From: Whitmania pigra
Taxonomy: Eukaryota > Annelida > Clitellata > Hirudinida > Haemopidae
Direction of reading: 5' to 3'
DNA: 64,000 bases
Assembly: GCA_021613335.1 (NCBI GenBank)
Contig: JAJTWR010000231.1
Location: 3,542,501-3,606,500, forward strand
The notes beneath the pieces were generated by a model. That model was given only the letters and a program-made list of their open reading frames with translations, was not told where the DNA came from and did no database searches. Positions 1 to 11,275 of this stretch are shown one piece after another (position 1 is the first letter of the stretch; each line of letters opens with the position of its first letter). Position numbers and translations under genes: made by a program.

Positions 1-318
1 TCAAAATTCAAAACCAATAAATGTTTGGTGAGATCACATTACGCATAATATATATAATAATAACAATTGTTATAATTGAAATTATAATAATATGTCATAA
101 TTTTTTTCAATATCCTCAATAATACTTTGACTTTCACATGTAATAATCGCTTTAATATTAACAAATTTTAAAATCAATTGCTATATTTAGTTCAACTGAT
201 TTTCAAAAAACTTAGTTTAGTTCAATGCATTAAAATACTGTTTTGGTGCCGAAGTAAAATTTATTCTTAATTCCAATTATTATAATTAGATTCTTATTAA
301 AAACTTGAATACTTTTAG

Positions 319-2221
319 ATTATAGCAGTCATGGTCATGAATATTTTATCTGCTGCCTTTGCTATCATCCCATTAGTCTTTGCACCCATTGACCTTAGTT
401 CCAGACCGAGCTACATGGTAGATATTTTGAATTTTTAAAATAAATTAAATTAAATTTTGAATAATTAAATAATTAATTATTATAAATGATAAAAATGCGT
501 AAATATTATTTCGGATTTTGCCCTACTATGGAGTAAATATATAACGTTATAAAGAATAATATATTTTTTGAAATAAATAAAATAAAATCTAATGTGCAGT
601 GAAACATAACAAATATTACAATAATTGTTAATATTTAGATATAGGATTGGGTGTAAAAGTAGTGCAACGGATTCTCCTTTGAATAGAAAATATTTCTAAC
701 CAGCATGATAAAACATATATATTTTTTTATTTATTTGTCAAAACAATTTGTAGGATAGGCATTAGTCACTGACAAGCCATGTTCATGACTATTGAGTCCA
801 AGTAATGGAGTTGTAATCTGCTATGGTAGGGCAGTGCTCTGAACTCGGGAATGGTTTTCGTAAAATATTTTTGGACGGGTTTCGAACTTCAGCACAAGCT
901 GCTTGCTATATGGGTTCCGTATTAGAGGATATGACGTCAATCACATATTTTTAAGGAATAGTTGCATAATGTTTGACATGCCAATAAAAAAATACATTAA
1001 AGTCTAATTTGTGAATAACTTGTAATGTTACGTCACATTGAAAAGCTCTTTTAACCGTAAAGTCACCATCGGGAAGTTATTGCGCAAACATGCACTTACG
1101 TAAAGGATTAACGAACTAAAACAATATATTGAAAGTATTAGAAAACTGCAAAACAAAAAGAAAAATTGAGTGATATTCAAATATGATATTGCTGGATATA
1201 TCACTAAAATGTTTGTAACACAGTAATAATTTAATCATTTAGTTAAGTGAATTTATCCACTCGAACAGGGTTTGTTTGCATTTGCATTTATCATATCATT
1301 GGTCATACTGGAAACTGTCATCGCCATCGTCACGTCAGCATTTTGTTGCAAATTCGTCTGCGGATGTTGCAGTAATGAAGCTTTCGTGAGTTAATTCAAA
1401 TTCCATCAATTTGTGATATAAATAGACAAATAATGTCATTGAATAGCGTAAAATTTATGCCGTCATGGTGATCACATCGACTGTGTTAAGTTCAATTTCA
1501 TTAATTCAGATATAATAATAATAATAATAATTTAAATAAATTTTTAAATGGCGTCACTTAGGGGGGTTAAATACTCACGATGACGAGGGAGGAAAAGAGA
1601 TTAAAATGAAATTGTCTCGTGAAAAAATAGAAAAGAACAATTTTATTTCACTTTATCTTACTGGGTTGATTTTACCATTCGACCGTTATGGTAACCATAT
1701 AAATAAGAGAGGTTTCAGTGTTGAACTATACATTTTTTGAAAAATTATTGGTATAGTATAGAGGTATAGTTTTTTGTGACGAAACATGACGATGGAGAGG
1801 GTAAGGTTAAAAGGTAGGCCACAATTAAGTGACGTCATTTATGAACACAGCAACTTTTTAAGCCACATCCACTGACGAAACCGACTCGTTTCAAAAAACT
1901 TTTCAGTACCCCAGCTATGCCTTCTACGACACGAAAACTCAGCAATTTGTATTTTTGCCCGGAAGGCAAGGTAAGTGTTTAAAAAGTAATTGATTATTGT
2001 ATATTTGCAATCGATGTGGTTAATAAAATTAATCTTAGTTGCCGTTTTATTATTAGCTTTTAAGTTGTTGACAACATTCTAAAACAGATATTTCATCCTC
2101 TGGAGTTTCTTCACTCTCACAGAACCCTGATTGGTTTAACCCAATGTCATCACCTCCGTCCGACAAAGAATCCACAACTGGAGGCGAAGTTTCCAGTTTT
2201 GACTACTCACGATTTAAGTGA
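319..2221 (+). CDS. MS4A/CD20-like four-TM protein, gene 1 (3'-terminal part)
   Basis: Four exons: 319-417 (TM3), 1269-1385 (TM4), 1907-1970 and 2088-2221 (stop TGA). All have AG/GT borders, with phases 0, 0, 1. The TM3 exon carries the MS4A-type 'VMNILSAAFAIIPLVF' and the TM4 exon 'LVILETVIAIVTSAFCCKF', both characteristic of the CD20/MS4A membrane family; the double Cys after TM4 is also typical. The C-terminal cytosolic tail is Ser/Pro-rich and contains 'SLSQNPDWFNPMSSPPSDK'. TM1, TM2 and the start lie left of the window. Exon sizes, phases and tail motif match the neighbouring gene at 3880-7867, so the two are tandem paralogues. MS4A proteins are plasma-membrane or endomembrane multimeric channel/adaptor proteins; the ligand here is unknown. 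AATAAA-like signals occur near 2783. The family call is strong; function is not inferred. Confidence 0.8.
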
Positions 2222-2614
2222 AACAAAAAGATTTGTAGAACTATTACGACTCGTTTCAAAAAACTTTTCAGTACCCCAGCTATGCCTTCTACGACACAAA
2301 AACTCAGCAATTTGTATTTTTGCCCGGAAGGCAAGGTAAGTGTTTAAAAAGTAATTGATTATTGTATATTTGCAATCGATGTGGTTAATAAAATTAATCT
2401 TAGTTGCCGTTTTATTATTAGCTTTTAAGTTGTTGACAACATTCTAAAACAGATATTTCATCCTCTGGAGTTTCTTCACTCTCACAGAACCCTGATTGGT
2501 TTAACCCAATGTCATCACCTCCGTCCGACAAAGAATCCACAACTGGAGGCGAAGTTTCCAGTTTTGACTACTCACGATTTAAGTGAAACAAAAAGATTTG
2601 TAGAACTATTACGA
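1883..2614 (+). repeat. 365-bp tandem duplication of the last two MS4A exons
   Basis: The block 1883-2247 is repeated at 2248-2612 with a period of 365 bp. I see one difference, a third-position G/A in a Thr codon (acg/aca). Each copy contains the intron end, the 64-nt exon (1907-1970 and 2272-2335), the intron, and the terminal exon with stop (2088-2221 and 2453-2586). The junction sits on a short shared 'cga'. Splicing from either penultimate exon to either terminal exon gives the same protein. A very recent duplication or an assembly artefact are both possible. Confidence 0.95.
2272..2586 (+). CDS. Duplicated terminal exon pair of MS4A-like gene 1
   Basis: Second copies of the penultimate exon (2272-2335) and the terminal exon (2453-2586, stop TGA) with intact splice sites. 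They follow the first stop codon, so they are translated only if the upstream pair is skipped, or they may be non-functional. The protein sequence is identical to the first copy. Confidence 0.6.
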
Positions 2615-3177
2615 AAAATTAATCGGTAATAGAGTTTTAACATTTTTTAATTATTAAATTCATTAAATGCAATAGCTGAGAAAGTTTCTTGAAATTGTGA
2701 GTTTGTCTACAAATCCCGACTTTGATCGTGTTACGTAATTTCTTTAAATCAAAATCTTTGCTTTCGTAACGGACGAAGACATAAATAAAAATAAAGTCTA
2801 AAATTGTGAACAGCAATTAAACGAGTCAGTCACTTTGTTATTATTGTTACATTTATAGTTTAAAATATTACTATAATTAGGAAGAGAATCGGGATAACCA
2901 GAAATGCTCAAAAAACTAAAATAAGGATTTAAAGTAAATTTATTTATTAAAATTATGAAATTGTTAAAAAAAAACAAGTTTGTTGTAAGACCTTAAAATG
3001 ACAACAAAATTCTTTTGTCGACAAACCAAACTATTGTCATTGGTCCAAAATGTGCTCATTCAAACATCTTTTCTGACATTATGTTATGGACACTAACTAA
3101 ACTGTCAGTGACATGATTATCTATTCATAATTTCACTGGCATTTTTTGGATGGGACAAGTCGTTATTATTTTTATTG

Positions 3178-3254
<77 letters not shown>

Positions 3255-3283
3255 TATTATTATATTATTATTATTATATTATT

Positions 3284-3327
<44 letters not shown>

Positions 3328-3375
3328 GATTATTATTATTATTATTTATTATATTATTATTATTATTTATTATTA

Positions 3376-3458
<83 letters not shown>

Positions 3459-3879
3459 TATTATTATTATTATTATTAATTATTATTATTAACAAATTAA
3501 TTGTGCCACTTATTGGTTGATTACATGCCCTTTGATTACAAACTATACAAAAATTAGTAATAACCGAAGGTTGGAATAGGAGGCTACTTGATGAGATAAA
3601 ATAACTAATCATTCAAATCTCAAAGTTCAAATAGATTTCAAAAAGAAATTTGAAAACCACGATATTTAAATTTCTCTCTTATTTTTATTAAATTTCCTAG
3701 AACCATTTCAAACTACCCAAGATAACCATAGCTTTAATAATTTTCTGATTTGTTCCGGTGATTAGATATCGAATGACTTAAGATGAGTTAAAAATTTTGG
3801 AAGCAAGCTCATTTCAAACCATTTTAACCATCATCCTGTGCAAAGTACAGGAGATGCTAATTTATTTAATTGTTTTCAG
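2615..3879. other. Intergenic spacer between the two MS4A-like genes
   Basis: No coding exon is recognised. The spacer contains AATAAA-type signals near 2783 and the (ATT)n tract at 3163-3490; any 5' UTR exon of gene 2 would lie here. Confidence 0.5.
3163..3490. repeat. (ATT)n microsatellite
   Basis: About 330 bp of almost pure ATT with single-base slips. It makes meaningless Ile/Leu/Tyr/Asn open frames on both strands. Confidence 0.97.
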
Positions 3880-6800
3880 CTGCCACAGCACTGCATGACA
3901 TAATTTATATTATTCCCCAAAGAGTTGAATTTGTTTACATGATGGATTCATCAACGAGTCGAGTTGCTTATGATAAAATGAGGGAATTTAATTTTAAAGC
4001 TGTATTCGCTTTATCAATCACTCAGATCGTAATTGGATGGTTGTGTATTTTATTGATGTCCTTGGCAATGATATTAGATGAGTCATGTTTACTTAGTACT
4101 TGTTCGACAGGTTACGGAATTCAAGCTGGACTTTTGGTTAGATGTGTTATTTTAAAATTTTCTTCGATGTCGATAATTTAAATGTAATAATTTTTTATTA
4201 CAATGTAAACCATTTTCCATGTCAGTATTGTGTTTCTGGTACTATCGGGTGTTGTTCGTCACAGTTTAGAACTAACAGGTGCTTGGTGAGAGATTGATTA
4301 CTTCTGAATAAATAATTACTTCTGATTAAATGATTACCTCTGAATAAATGATTACTTCTGAATAAATGATTACTTCTGAATAAATTTCTTCAACTAAAAC
4401 CAACTACAAGAAATACTTTTTTTTTAAATCTACAATAACTTATATTTGTAACATATTACCTAAACACTGTCCTGCAAAATAATTTACAAACAATAAGCAG
4501 TCTCAATGTTTTGTAATTCTTGTTTGGCGCACAAACTAGATGCTAGACATTTCATGATAACCAATTTTTGTTTTAACAACACTTTGGCAAAGTATTTTAA
4601 AATCCCAGCGCATACAAATATTAACATTTTTATTACAATTATATCTGAATATTTTAATTAATCAGATTTTAGTAAAATATGCAAACATTTGCAGATTAGA
4701 ACATCCTTGGTGATGAATATTGTAACGGCCGCTTTGGCCGTCGTTTCTCTAATGTTTGGATTGTTGCATATAATGGAACTGATCATGAGATCCGGATATG
4801 CAGTTAGGTTTTAATAGTATTAGTTTATCTAATTGGTTATTTCGTTTTTAAATTTAATTCGTTTATTTAGATAATTAATTTAGAACATTAGCTTTATTAA
4901 TGACCTCAGTTTTGGTAAGCACAAACTGATGAAATATTAAATTCAATGAAGGCGAATAATATCGAAATAAATGAAAAATTCTTCTTAATTCAACAGACTG
5001 CTTTTATAATACCCATCATAATTTTGAGCGCCATTGAAAGCATAATTGCCATCGTCACCTCAGCTTTTTGCTGCAAATTCCTCTGCGTATGTTACCGCGA
5101 TGAATCTGTTGTGAGTCAAATTCTGTCAATTTAATTAAACTTAACGGAATCTATTGATAAATGAAATTTAATCATTCAATAAAATACTTTAAACCTATTA
5201 ATAAATTGAATTTGTGTTAATAAAATAATTGTAATATATCAGCAAAAGACTTTTAACATTTCTGTTGATAAATGGTAATTAATGTTAATTTCTGTTGTTA
5301 ACTAGTAGTCGGAAAACAATGCTTCGCTCGCTCATATTTTGAATAGCAAGAAGAGCTTTCTTAGTGACAAAAAGAATTAACTAGCATTTCGAGTCTCTGG
5401 CAATTTCAATGAATCACAGAAGTTCAGCTTCAATTAACCAATAAATTGTCATTTCAAAACTGTTTATTGGGTGAATATTGCTAAATTGTATTCTTGTGAT
5501 TATAAGATGATCTCGATTGAGTTCAATCTTTATTGCATCAATTTTTTGTTTAACATTTCCCAGTTTCCCAGTCATGCTGTTTATGATTCAAAAAGCCAAC
5601 AACTTGTGTTTGTGCCGGTATTTTTAAAACAAGGTACATTGAAACCCACTTATCTCGACCTCGTTCAACTCGCCAATCCTATTAATTCGACGGTTTTGAA
5701 GTGGAACCTCCAAATTTCCTCTTTGTCTTATCATTTTCTCATCGGTTATGTCGATGCTTTTATGTCGCCGAAGCCTAATATCTTGATCACAAAAAAGGGT
5801 CATAATCGCCACTTTACATTAGTTATCTCGATCCCTTAACTAATCGCCAATTTTGAAGCGGAACTGCCAAATTCCCACGTTGTTATAACATTTTCTTCTC
5901 TGTTGGTTGATTCTTTTATTTCGCCAAACCCAATTCACTCTGGTTTAATTCGCCTAAGGGATAACATGCTATTCTAGCTATTCTGTTTATTTTTGTTCGT
6001 TCTAAAAATGTCTGGAAGTTTTATGAGAAAACGGGATAATCTGTGGATAGAGAGAAAGTATGAAATCGTACGGCATCTAAAAAAAGGAACAAAACCAGCA
6101 GACCTTAGTCGTCAGCATGGCATTCCAGTAAACACCATTTCAGGTTGGAAAAGAAGGCCGATGAGATAATGCAAATGAACGAGAAGTCAGTCTTTGATCT
6201 ATCAAGAAAAAAAAACATTGAATGGCTGAGTACAAAAGATGTTGACGATGCAGTGCTTCAATGGTTCACAAATTTTAGAGCAACAAAACTTCCCGTCAAT
6301 GGTCCCTGATGGAGGAGGCGGACATGCTAGCTGCCAAACTAGGACACTCTGGTTTTAAAGCAAGTCAGGGGTGGCCGGCAGTGTTGTGCAGTATCGAATT
6401 ACATGTAATTCGTTACTGTAATTAATTACATTTTTTGATCATTTTTACTTGTACCAGTTACAAAATTTTCGGAAATTTAAAAAAATTTACCATGGGCCTT
6501 TTCGCGGCCGCGGTTTGAACCGCAGTTCATGTTCCTTTTCAAGTCCGAGGTCGGCCCATTTCTCCCTACAACACCGCGTCTCTCGGCCAATGGTTTATCC
6601 CCGTCGTTTGGTGGATCATTCATACCGGAGACCGACGGCTTTCCCCGGTTTCCTGTAGTGGCCTCTTAAGACATCTGGCTTCTCATGTGCCAGATCCAGA
6701 ATGAAGCCGTTTCTGCGGCCTCAGACATCCGTCTATATCATGTGTATCTTCTAGGAACAAACTGGAAACCTTATTTTGTTTCTCTGACTTTAGCTTAGGC

Positions 6801-7867
6801 CTCAGATTTAACTGATTTAGCATTGAAATCAATTTTGATTTCGCCATTCTTAAATCAGTTTTTAAGGTTGATATACTAAAAGACAGTGTTGTGCAGTATC
6901 GAATTACATGTAATTCGTTACTGTAATTAATTACATTTTTTTTGTAATTGTTACTTGTACCAGTTACAAATTTTTTTTTACTTTTACTTGTAACAAATTA
7001 CTATTTTCGGTCATACTTTTAATTCGTTACCTTTTTAGCACAAGACGTTACAAAGTAACATAAATAAAATTTTAAAAAAGAATGCATTAGTTCAAATGTT
7101 ATTACTTAGTGACTGTTAGTACTAGCAGTTAATACCATTAATTGTTTTAACGATAATAGAAACAATTCCTTTTAAATAATACGGAATGATGTATGATCAC
7201 AATAATTGCCGCATCAAAGTTACTTGTAATTCTTACTTAAAAGTAACTTTTGGGTGCTGTAACTTTTCACTTTTACTTGAGTAACTTTTTGAGACAATAC
7301 TCTTACTTATACTTAAGTAGCTTTTTGAGCTATTACTTTTACTTGTAACTAATTACCGAAATGAGGTAATTTTTACAACACTGGTGGCCGGATCGTTTTA
7401 AAAAGAGGCACAACCATTGTACTCAAAGCAATGCTCTGCAGTTCAATAGGAGCGAGTGGATTCGTGGCTCAATATTCAAATGTCGGAACATTTGCATGTA
7501 CATTTTTATTTGTTAATATTAAGTATATAAAAAAAATTGCAAGCACATGTTAATATACATTCGCCATGTTGATTTTCAGGTACCTCCACGCTTTTTGGCA
7601 CCCTAGGCTGGCGACATAACCGGGTTCGGCTGTACTTGTTTTTCATATGAAATCAATCGGTATGATTAAGCAATCGTAATAAATATTATCAATGCAAATT
7701 AACAACATTAATTTTATTGCTTAACTACATCTACTCTTAACTTTATTAATCATCACGATATGATTAGTGATATAATTGGATCACCTTTTAAAACAGACTC
7801 GACATCCTGCGCAATTCGTTCGTCTCCACAAAATCCTGATTGGTCCGACCAAGCATTGTCCCCCTGA
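3880..7867 (+). CDS. MS4A/CD20-like four-TM protein, gene 2 (apparently complete)
   Basis: Six exons: 3880-4136 (N-terminus, TM1), 4226-4285 (TM2), 4695-4802 (TM3), 4997-5110 (TM4), 5564-5633 and 7797-7867 (stop TGA). Junctions are AG/GT with phases 0, 0, 0, 0, 1. From the ATG at 3939 ('MMDSSTSRVAYDKMRE') the product is about 206 aa, typical for MS4A. TM1 is 'FALSITQIVIGWLCILLMSL'. TM2 begins 'GIQAGLLYCVSGTIGCCSS' and is followed by the short loop 'RTNRCLIRTS' before TM3. TM4 is 'IIPIIILSAIESIIAIVTSA' followed by FCCKFLCVC. The tail keeps 'SSPQNPDW', shared with gene 1. If the first exon starts at the acceptor (3879), a short 5' exon may lie upstream. The last intron is 2.2 kb because of nested transposons. 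Family call strong; the start codon is less certain. Confidence 0.8.
4290..4386. repeat. 18-bp tandem repeat in MS4A gene 2 intron
   Basis: Five imperfect copies of 'tgattacttctgaataaa' directly after the TM2 exon donor. Confidence 0.85.
6379..7383. mobile_element. hAT element copy A, chimeric with two left ends
   Basis: Begins 'cagtgttgtgcagtatcgaa' and ends 'ttacaacactg'. It is flanked by the perfect 8-bp TSD 'gtggccgg' (6371-6378 and 7384-7391). A second left terminus begins at 6884. The intervening 6450-6883 holds a Hero retrotransposon fragment and about 140 bp of unknown sequence. No transposase remains. Same family as 22463-23753 and 43115-44522. Confidence 0.9.
6490..6735 (-). mobile_element. 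Hero-type retrotransposon fragment (3' part)
   Basis: Matches 60537-60780, the end of the endonuclease ORF and the proximal 3' UTR of the large Hero element, in the same orientation. Both ends are missing. It lies inside the hAT element. Confidence 0.8.
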
Positions 7868-8542
7868 TTAAGTGTCAGAGTTCAAATACACATCATTTAA
7901 CTGAATTACGTAGAACGATCAGCAAATACATTTTAAATTGCATTTATGTTTGAATTGTTGAAATATCGGGTGTTTTCATTAATTAATTGTCTGAATTTAA
8001 TTATTATAATAAACAGTTTGACGTAATCAATAAATTTATACTTTCATATTTTAAGACTGTGTTAATGCCTTAGTGGTGCGAGTTCCACTGACAGTGCGTG
8101 ATGAAGATATAAATCATATATAACTGGGAGAGAAACAGCAACAGTTTAATTTTAAATAAACCAGAAAATATAAAATGATAAGTACGTACATATAATATCC
8201 ATTACTTTACAAACTGTTTAATGAAGTTCATAAATTTAATTTGCCTGGCATAACTAATAGTTTGTTAATCAAAATCCAAGTGAATAATTTGCGGATGTAA
8301 GCAGTAAACTGTTGACCGAAATAATTTATAAATAATTCGATAGGCTTCAAGAATGTTACGATGACTAAAATAAATGCATAACTATTAAATTTTTTTTACA
8401 TTCAAGCCAGGATTTTTAAATAAGCTTATTACAAGCCTATTTAAGTATGTCATATACTAATTTTAAGTCCATTTAACCAAAATCCTAATCTATGTCTATT
8501 GCGAAAGTTTCTGATTGACAATTAAATGTAGACTTAATTACA
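7868..8542. other. Spacer with no recognised gene
   Basis: AT-rich, 3' flank of MS4A gene 2, with AATAAA-like signals near 8003 and 8027. Nothing else recognised. Confidence 0.5.
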
Positions 8543-9250
8543 TTATAATTTGTTTTTGATCAATTTTGTTCTGTTAGTAGTGTGAATTGAAGGCTTTCGA
8601 AAAAGACCTTTTGCAGCATCCATCATGTTCCCAAGTTGAAGTGAAGAAAAATTGTAACAGGAAGAAACGCAATTAACATCTTCATTGACATCGTCATCAA
8701 ACTTCAAAGTTGAGGAAAGTGCAGACCCCTGAAATAAAATTCAAACTTGGATTAAGAAACCTTTTCTACTTGGAATTTGCAAGTGGAAATTTATTTAGTG
8801 TAAAACATTAATATGTTAAGTTTTAAGATAAATTATGTGCTTGAGATTGTATTCATAAATTATTAAATATTTATCAAAATATGACAGAAAAAATGTTTTC
8901 AACGCTCAAGTTTTAGATGGAAATGTTTTAGACGAAAAGATTCTAATGGAAACAATGACAGTTTTCTTACTACGATCTAGCGAAACTAATTGAGGAGAAT
9001 TTCTCAATTGAATTCCATAAAAACTCTCACCTTGAATCCACATCTCTCTCTTGAAAGAAATATGTCCTCGCAATGGTAGCAATTTGCATGAGTCAATTCA
9101 TCACTTGGAAAGGTTTCCTCGTAAATTCATAAAGAAACAAACTTCTCCGATTTCCAGGCAAACTTCGTCGTTCAGCGATTGCAACTCTCGAAATGCTCGC
9201 AATTCGTTGCATCCTCGCAATTCGGATCCAATACTTCTAGGTCTTTGTTT
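8543..9250 (-). pseudogene. 3' end of a cysteine-rich protein gene of unknown family, with frame breaks
   Basis: Two minus-strand exons: 9250-9031 (acceptor tttccacag, donor gtgagag) and 8728-8543 (acceptor ttatttcag, stop TAA). They join in phase 0. The terminal exon is open: 'GSALSSTLKFDDDVNEDVNC', then 'VSSCYNFSSLQLGNMMDAAK' and a basic tail. The upstream exon is clearly protein-like, but no single frame spans it. It reads 'DPNCEDATNCEHFESCNR' in one frame, 'LNDEVCLEIGEVCFFMNLRG' in a second, then 'SDELTHANCYHCEDIF' back in the first. Two compensating indels, or sequencing errors, would explain this. The many Cys suggest a secreted or ectodomain protein. Family not recognised. Possible further exons lie near 10676-10790 and 11000-11230. 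Confidence 0.5.
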
Positions 9251-9761
9251 CTGTGGAAATCGTTGAAAAATTGGTTAAAAATTCAAAACGTATAACTTGA
9301 GAAATTCAGAAATTAACTATAATAATAAATCATTATTAATTAAGTATGTTTAAGGTTTCTCGTTGAAATGAATTAAGTAGCGTCAACAGCAAATTATTTA
9401 TAAATGTGAGTTTTTGAATAAATTGATGGCCAATTTTTGAACTTGTCCTTCATTATTCTATTCCTGGTAAATAAAGGTTAGTAAAAAAACATATTATTAT
9501 TTTAGTTTGAATTTAAATTAATTCAAGGGATTTGTACTTTTACGAATTTTTGAGAAATTCTAATTTCTCAGATTAGCGAGGTTTGCTAATAGCAATTAGT
9601 GTTTTGTTGAGGGTTGATCGAATTTTAAGTTTCTTTTGAGTTTGCTAGTATCGTGGATTATTTGTTGAATTAATAATTTATTGCAAATAAATCAATTTTT
9701 TATACATGTATTTTAGCTACAGTTTATGTTAACGTTTTCCTTCCAAACGAAAAGTGAACAT

Positions 9762-9811
9762 GTCATCATCATCGTCGTCGTCGTCGTCGTCATCGTCATC
9801 ATCATCATCAT
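9762..9811. repeat. (TCATCG)n-type microsatellite
   Basis: Fifty bp of TCA/TCG trinucleotides. Confidence 0.9.
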
Positions 9812-9966
9812 AATGACAGATACTTATTGTTACGTCATTAATAAAGATGAACATGTTTATTTGACTTGTAATTTACTAACAAACTGAGTTATTAAGAAAC
9901 TAATAAAAGTTTGAGCATCTCATAACAACTAACATGATGTGTCACATGTGTGTTTTTTCAACAAAG

Positions 9967-10112
9967 GTTATGATGGATGTCAAAATTTCAAAGTTCAGGG
10001 CACGTCACTCGACGTGGAATGCACCGTTGAAGCGTGTCGACCCCATGACGGTCTTCCGGTGGTTCCGTTTGAAGCACCGGGGTCATCCGGATCAGACATG
10101 GAAGGCGGATAA
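9967..10112 (+). CDS. Possible terminal exon, unknown small Cys-containing protein
   Basis: A GC-richer block with acceptor 'gttttttcaacaaag' before 9967, open in phase 1 to TAA at 10110-10112. The deduced segment includes 'YDGCQNFKVQGTSLDVEC' and 'TVEACRPHDGLPVVPFEAPG'. No upstream exon was found with confidence and the family is not recognised. The opposite strand has no good splice sites. Could also be a relic. Confidence 0.35.
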
Positions 10113-10675
10113 TTTTTAAAGGTCCCCAAAAGTTTTCCATTTTAGGTTTAAATTATTGCATTCAGAATGTGAACCGTCAAAAGTTATTTGTTTTTTTCTC
10201 TTTTTATTGGAAAAACAAAACGAAAATATAGAAGCAACAATAATAAAAAATAAAATATCAAATTGTTCAAAAGGGTTCATGTGGAGGGAGGCATTCCATG
10301 TTATGGATGATCTGCGTCTTGGTTGAAATAAATTGAATTAAAATGATACCTTACATGTTGCAGATGGGATTTCAAGTCATTTTTCAAAATTTGTAATCAA
10401 TCAGAAAATGATAGTTTTTGTGAAATAAGTGCATTAACCTTTTTTATAATAATTATATAAATATAAATTACATTTGTAAGCCATTTGACATTGTTTGAAA
10501 TATAAATAAAATAAATAAGGTTAATTAAATAAAATCAGTAATAATTTTTAAAATATAGAATAATAATACTAATTCTTTTTACAAAATTTAAAAAAAAAAT
10601 TATCACCTTCATCCCTTTTTTACTCGGAGTGACCACAATCATTAATAATTATCCAATACACAATCATTATCTTCA
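10113..10675. other. Spacer, nothing recognised
   Basis: AT-rich sequence between two coding-looking blocks; no gene or repeat identified apart from short A/T runs. Confidence 0.4.
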
Positions 10676-10790
10676 CAGGCGCACTTTTTCGCAAATAAAA
10701 CATAATTTTCTAAGACACCGCGCATTCATTACTGGAACATCGCCGCCATTATCATCATCATCATCATCATCGTCAACGCCAAATAAAAAT
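10676..10790 (-). CDS. Possible exon with poly-Asp run (minus strand)
   Basis: A minus-strand open stretch reads a (GAT)n Asp run followed by 'NARCLRKLCFICEKVR' and ends at a GTGAAG donor in phase 2. That is the phase required by the exon at 9250-9031. No clear acceptor was found, so membership in that gene is a guess. Confidence 0.25.
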
Positions 10791-10989
10791 ATTTGTAAGT
10801 GGCAAATGTTTTAAGGAAACAAAATGCGTTGTTCAAAAAAAAAACTTTAATAGAAATGTTTTAAATATTAATTCCATATGTTTAATACAATAATAGAATA
10901 ATAATTTAATTCGTAGAATTCCAGGTTTCAGCCATCAGTTGTCACCTATGTTAAATTTTTAACGAGACACAAGAAGATTGACATCGTTG

Positions 10990-11275
10990 ATTGAATTCCA
11001 GACATGCGAGCAATTTCTCATCCTCTCCGTGCAGGAGGCTGATTTGCAATCTCGGGGTCAAGAGTTCAAGTTCTTTATAACTCCTTTGAATCGGACGAAC
11101 ATTGTCCGCAGACTGAACTTTCCAATTGCTTTTAACTTTTTGCTCGAATCCAAATAAAAAAACTACGTCCTTCGAGAGATTCCAATCCTGAGTTTCAAAT
11201 TCACTCCTGTTTGTCCGATTGTTTGTCCGATTGTTTGCCAGATTGTTTGCCAGATTGTTTGCTCCTAATGTTTGC
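10990..11275 (-). CDS. Methionine-less open stretch, probable exon
   Basis: A minus-strand frame open for about 100 codons without a start. It begins with a small 12-bp repeat read as NNLA/NNRT, then 'DWNLSKDVVFLFGFEQKVKS', 'NWKVQSADNVRPIQRSYKEL' and 'LHGEDEKLLACLEFNQRC'. A competing + strand exon (acceptor at 11002, stop at about 11158) overlaps it. The minus reading is longer and on the strand of the gene at 8543-9250. Family not recognised. Confidence 0.3.

Larger units (their letters stand above)
6008..7480 (+). pseudogene. pogo/CENP-B-type transposase N-terminal remnant
   Basis: ATG at 6008 opens a CENP-B/psq-like helix-turn-helix ('KYEIVRHLKKGTKPADLSRQ' and 'HGIPVNTISGWKR'), broken after 54 codons. 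A shifted frame continues with the second DNA-binding domain of the Tc5/CENP-B type ('DDAVLQWFTNFRATKLPVNG', then 'AAKLGHSGFKASQGWPDRFK'). That last stretch is interrupted by the hAT insertion (6379-7383) and resumes at 7384. No DDE catalytic domain was seen, so this is a dead deletion copy. Confidence 0.8.
5637..7632 (+). mobile_element. pogo/Tigger-type DNA transposon (degenerate, with nested inserts)
   Basis: TA duplications flank it (5635-5636 and 7633-7634). The right end reads inward as 'cagccgaacccggttatgtc', the left end is a degenerate version, and the same terminus occurs at 63283. The first 180 bp contain a tandemly repeated copy of the terminal block (near 5650 and 5819). The internal transposase remnant starts at 6008. 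The insertion point is the 5' splice site of the penultimate MS4A gene 2 exon. Confidence 0.85.

Noticed and set aside
820..900. tRNA-like sequence with gggtttcgaac
   Set aside because: One T-loop-like motif and a possible A box, but no cloverleaf on either strand.
3326..3612. Long Ile/Leu/Asn open frames
   Set aside because: Products of the (ATT)n tract; the same applies to 17653-17934, 31504-31913 and 50746-51003.
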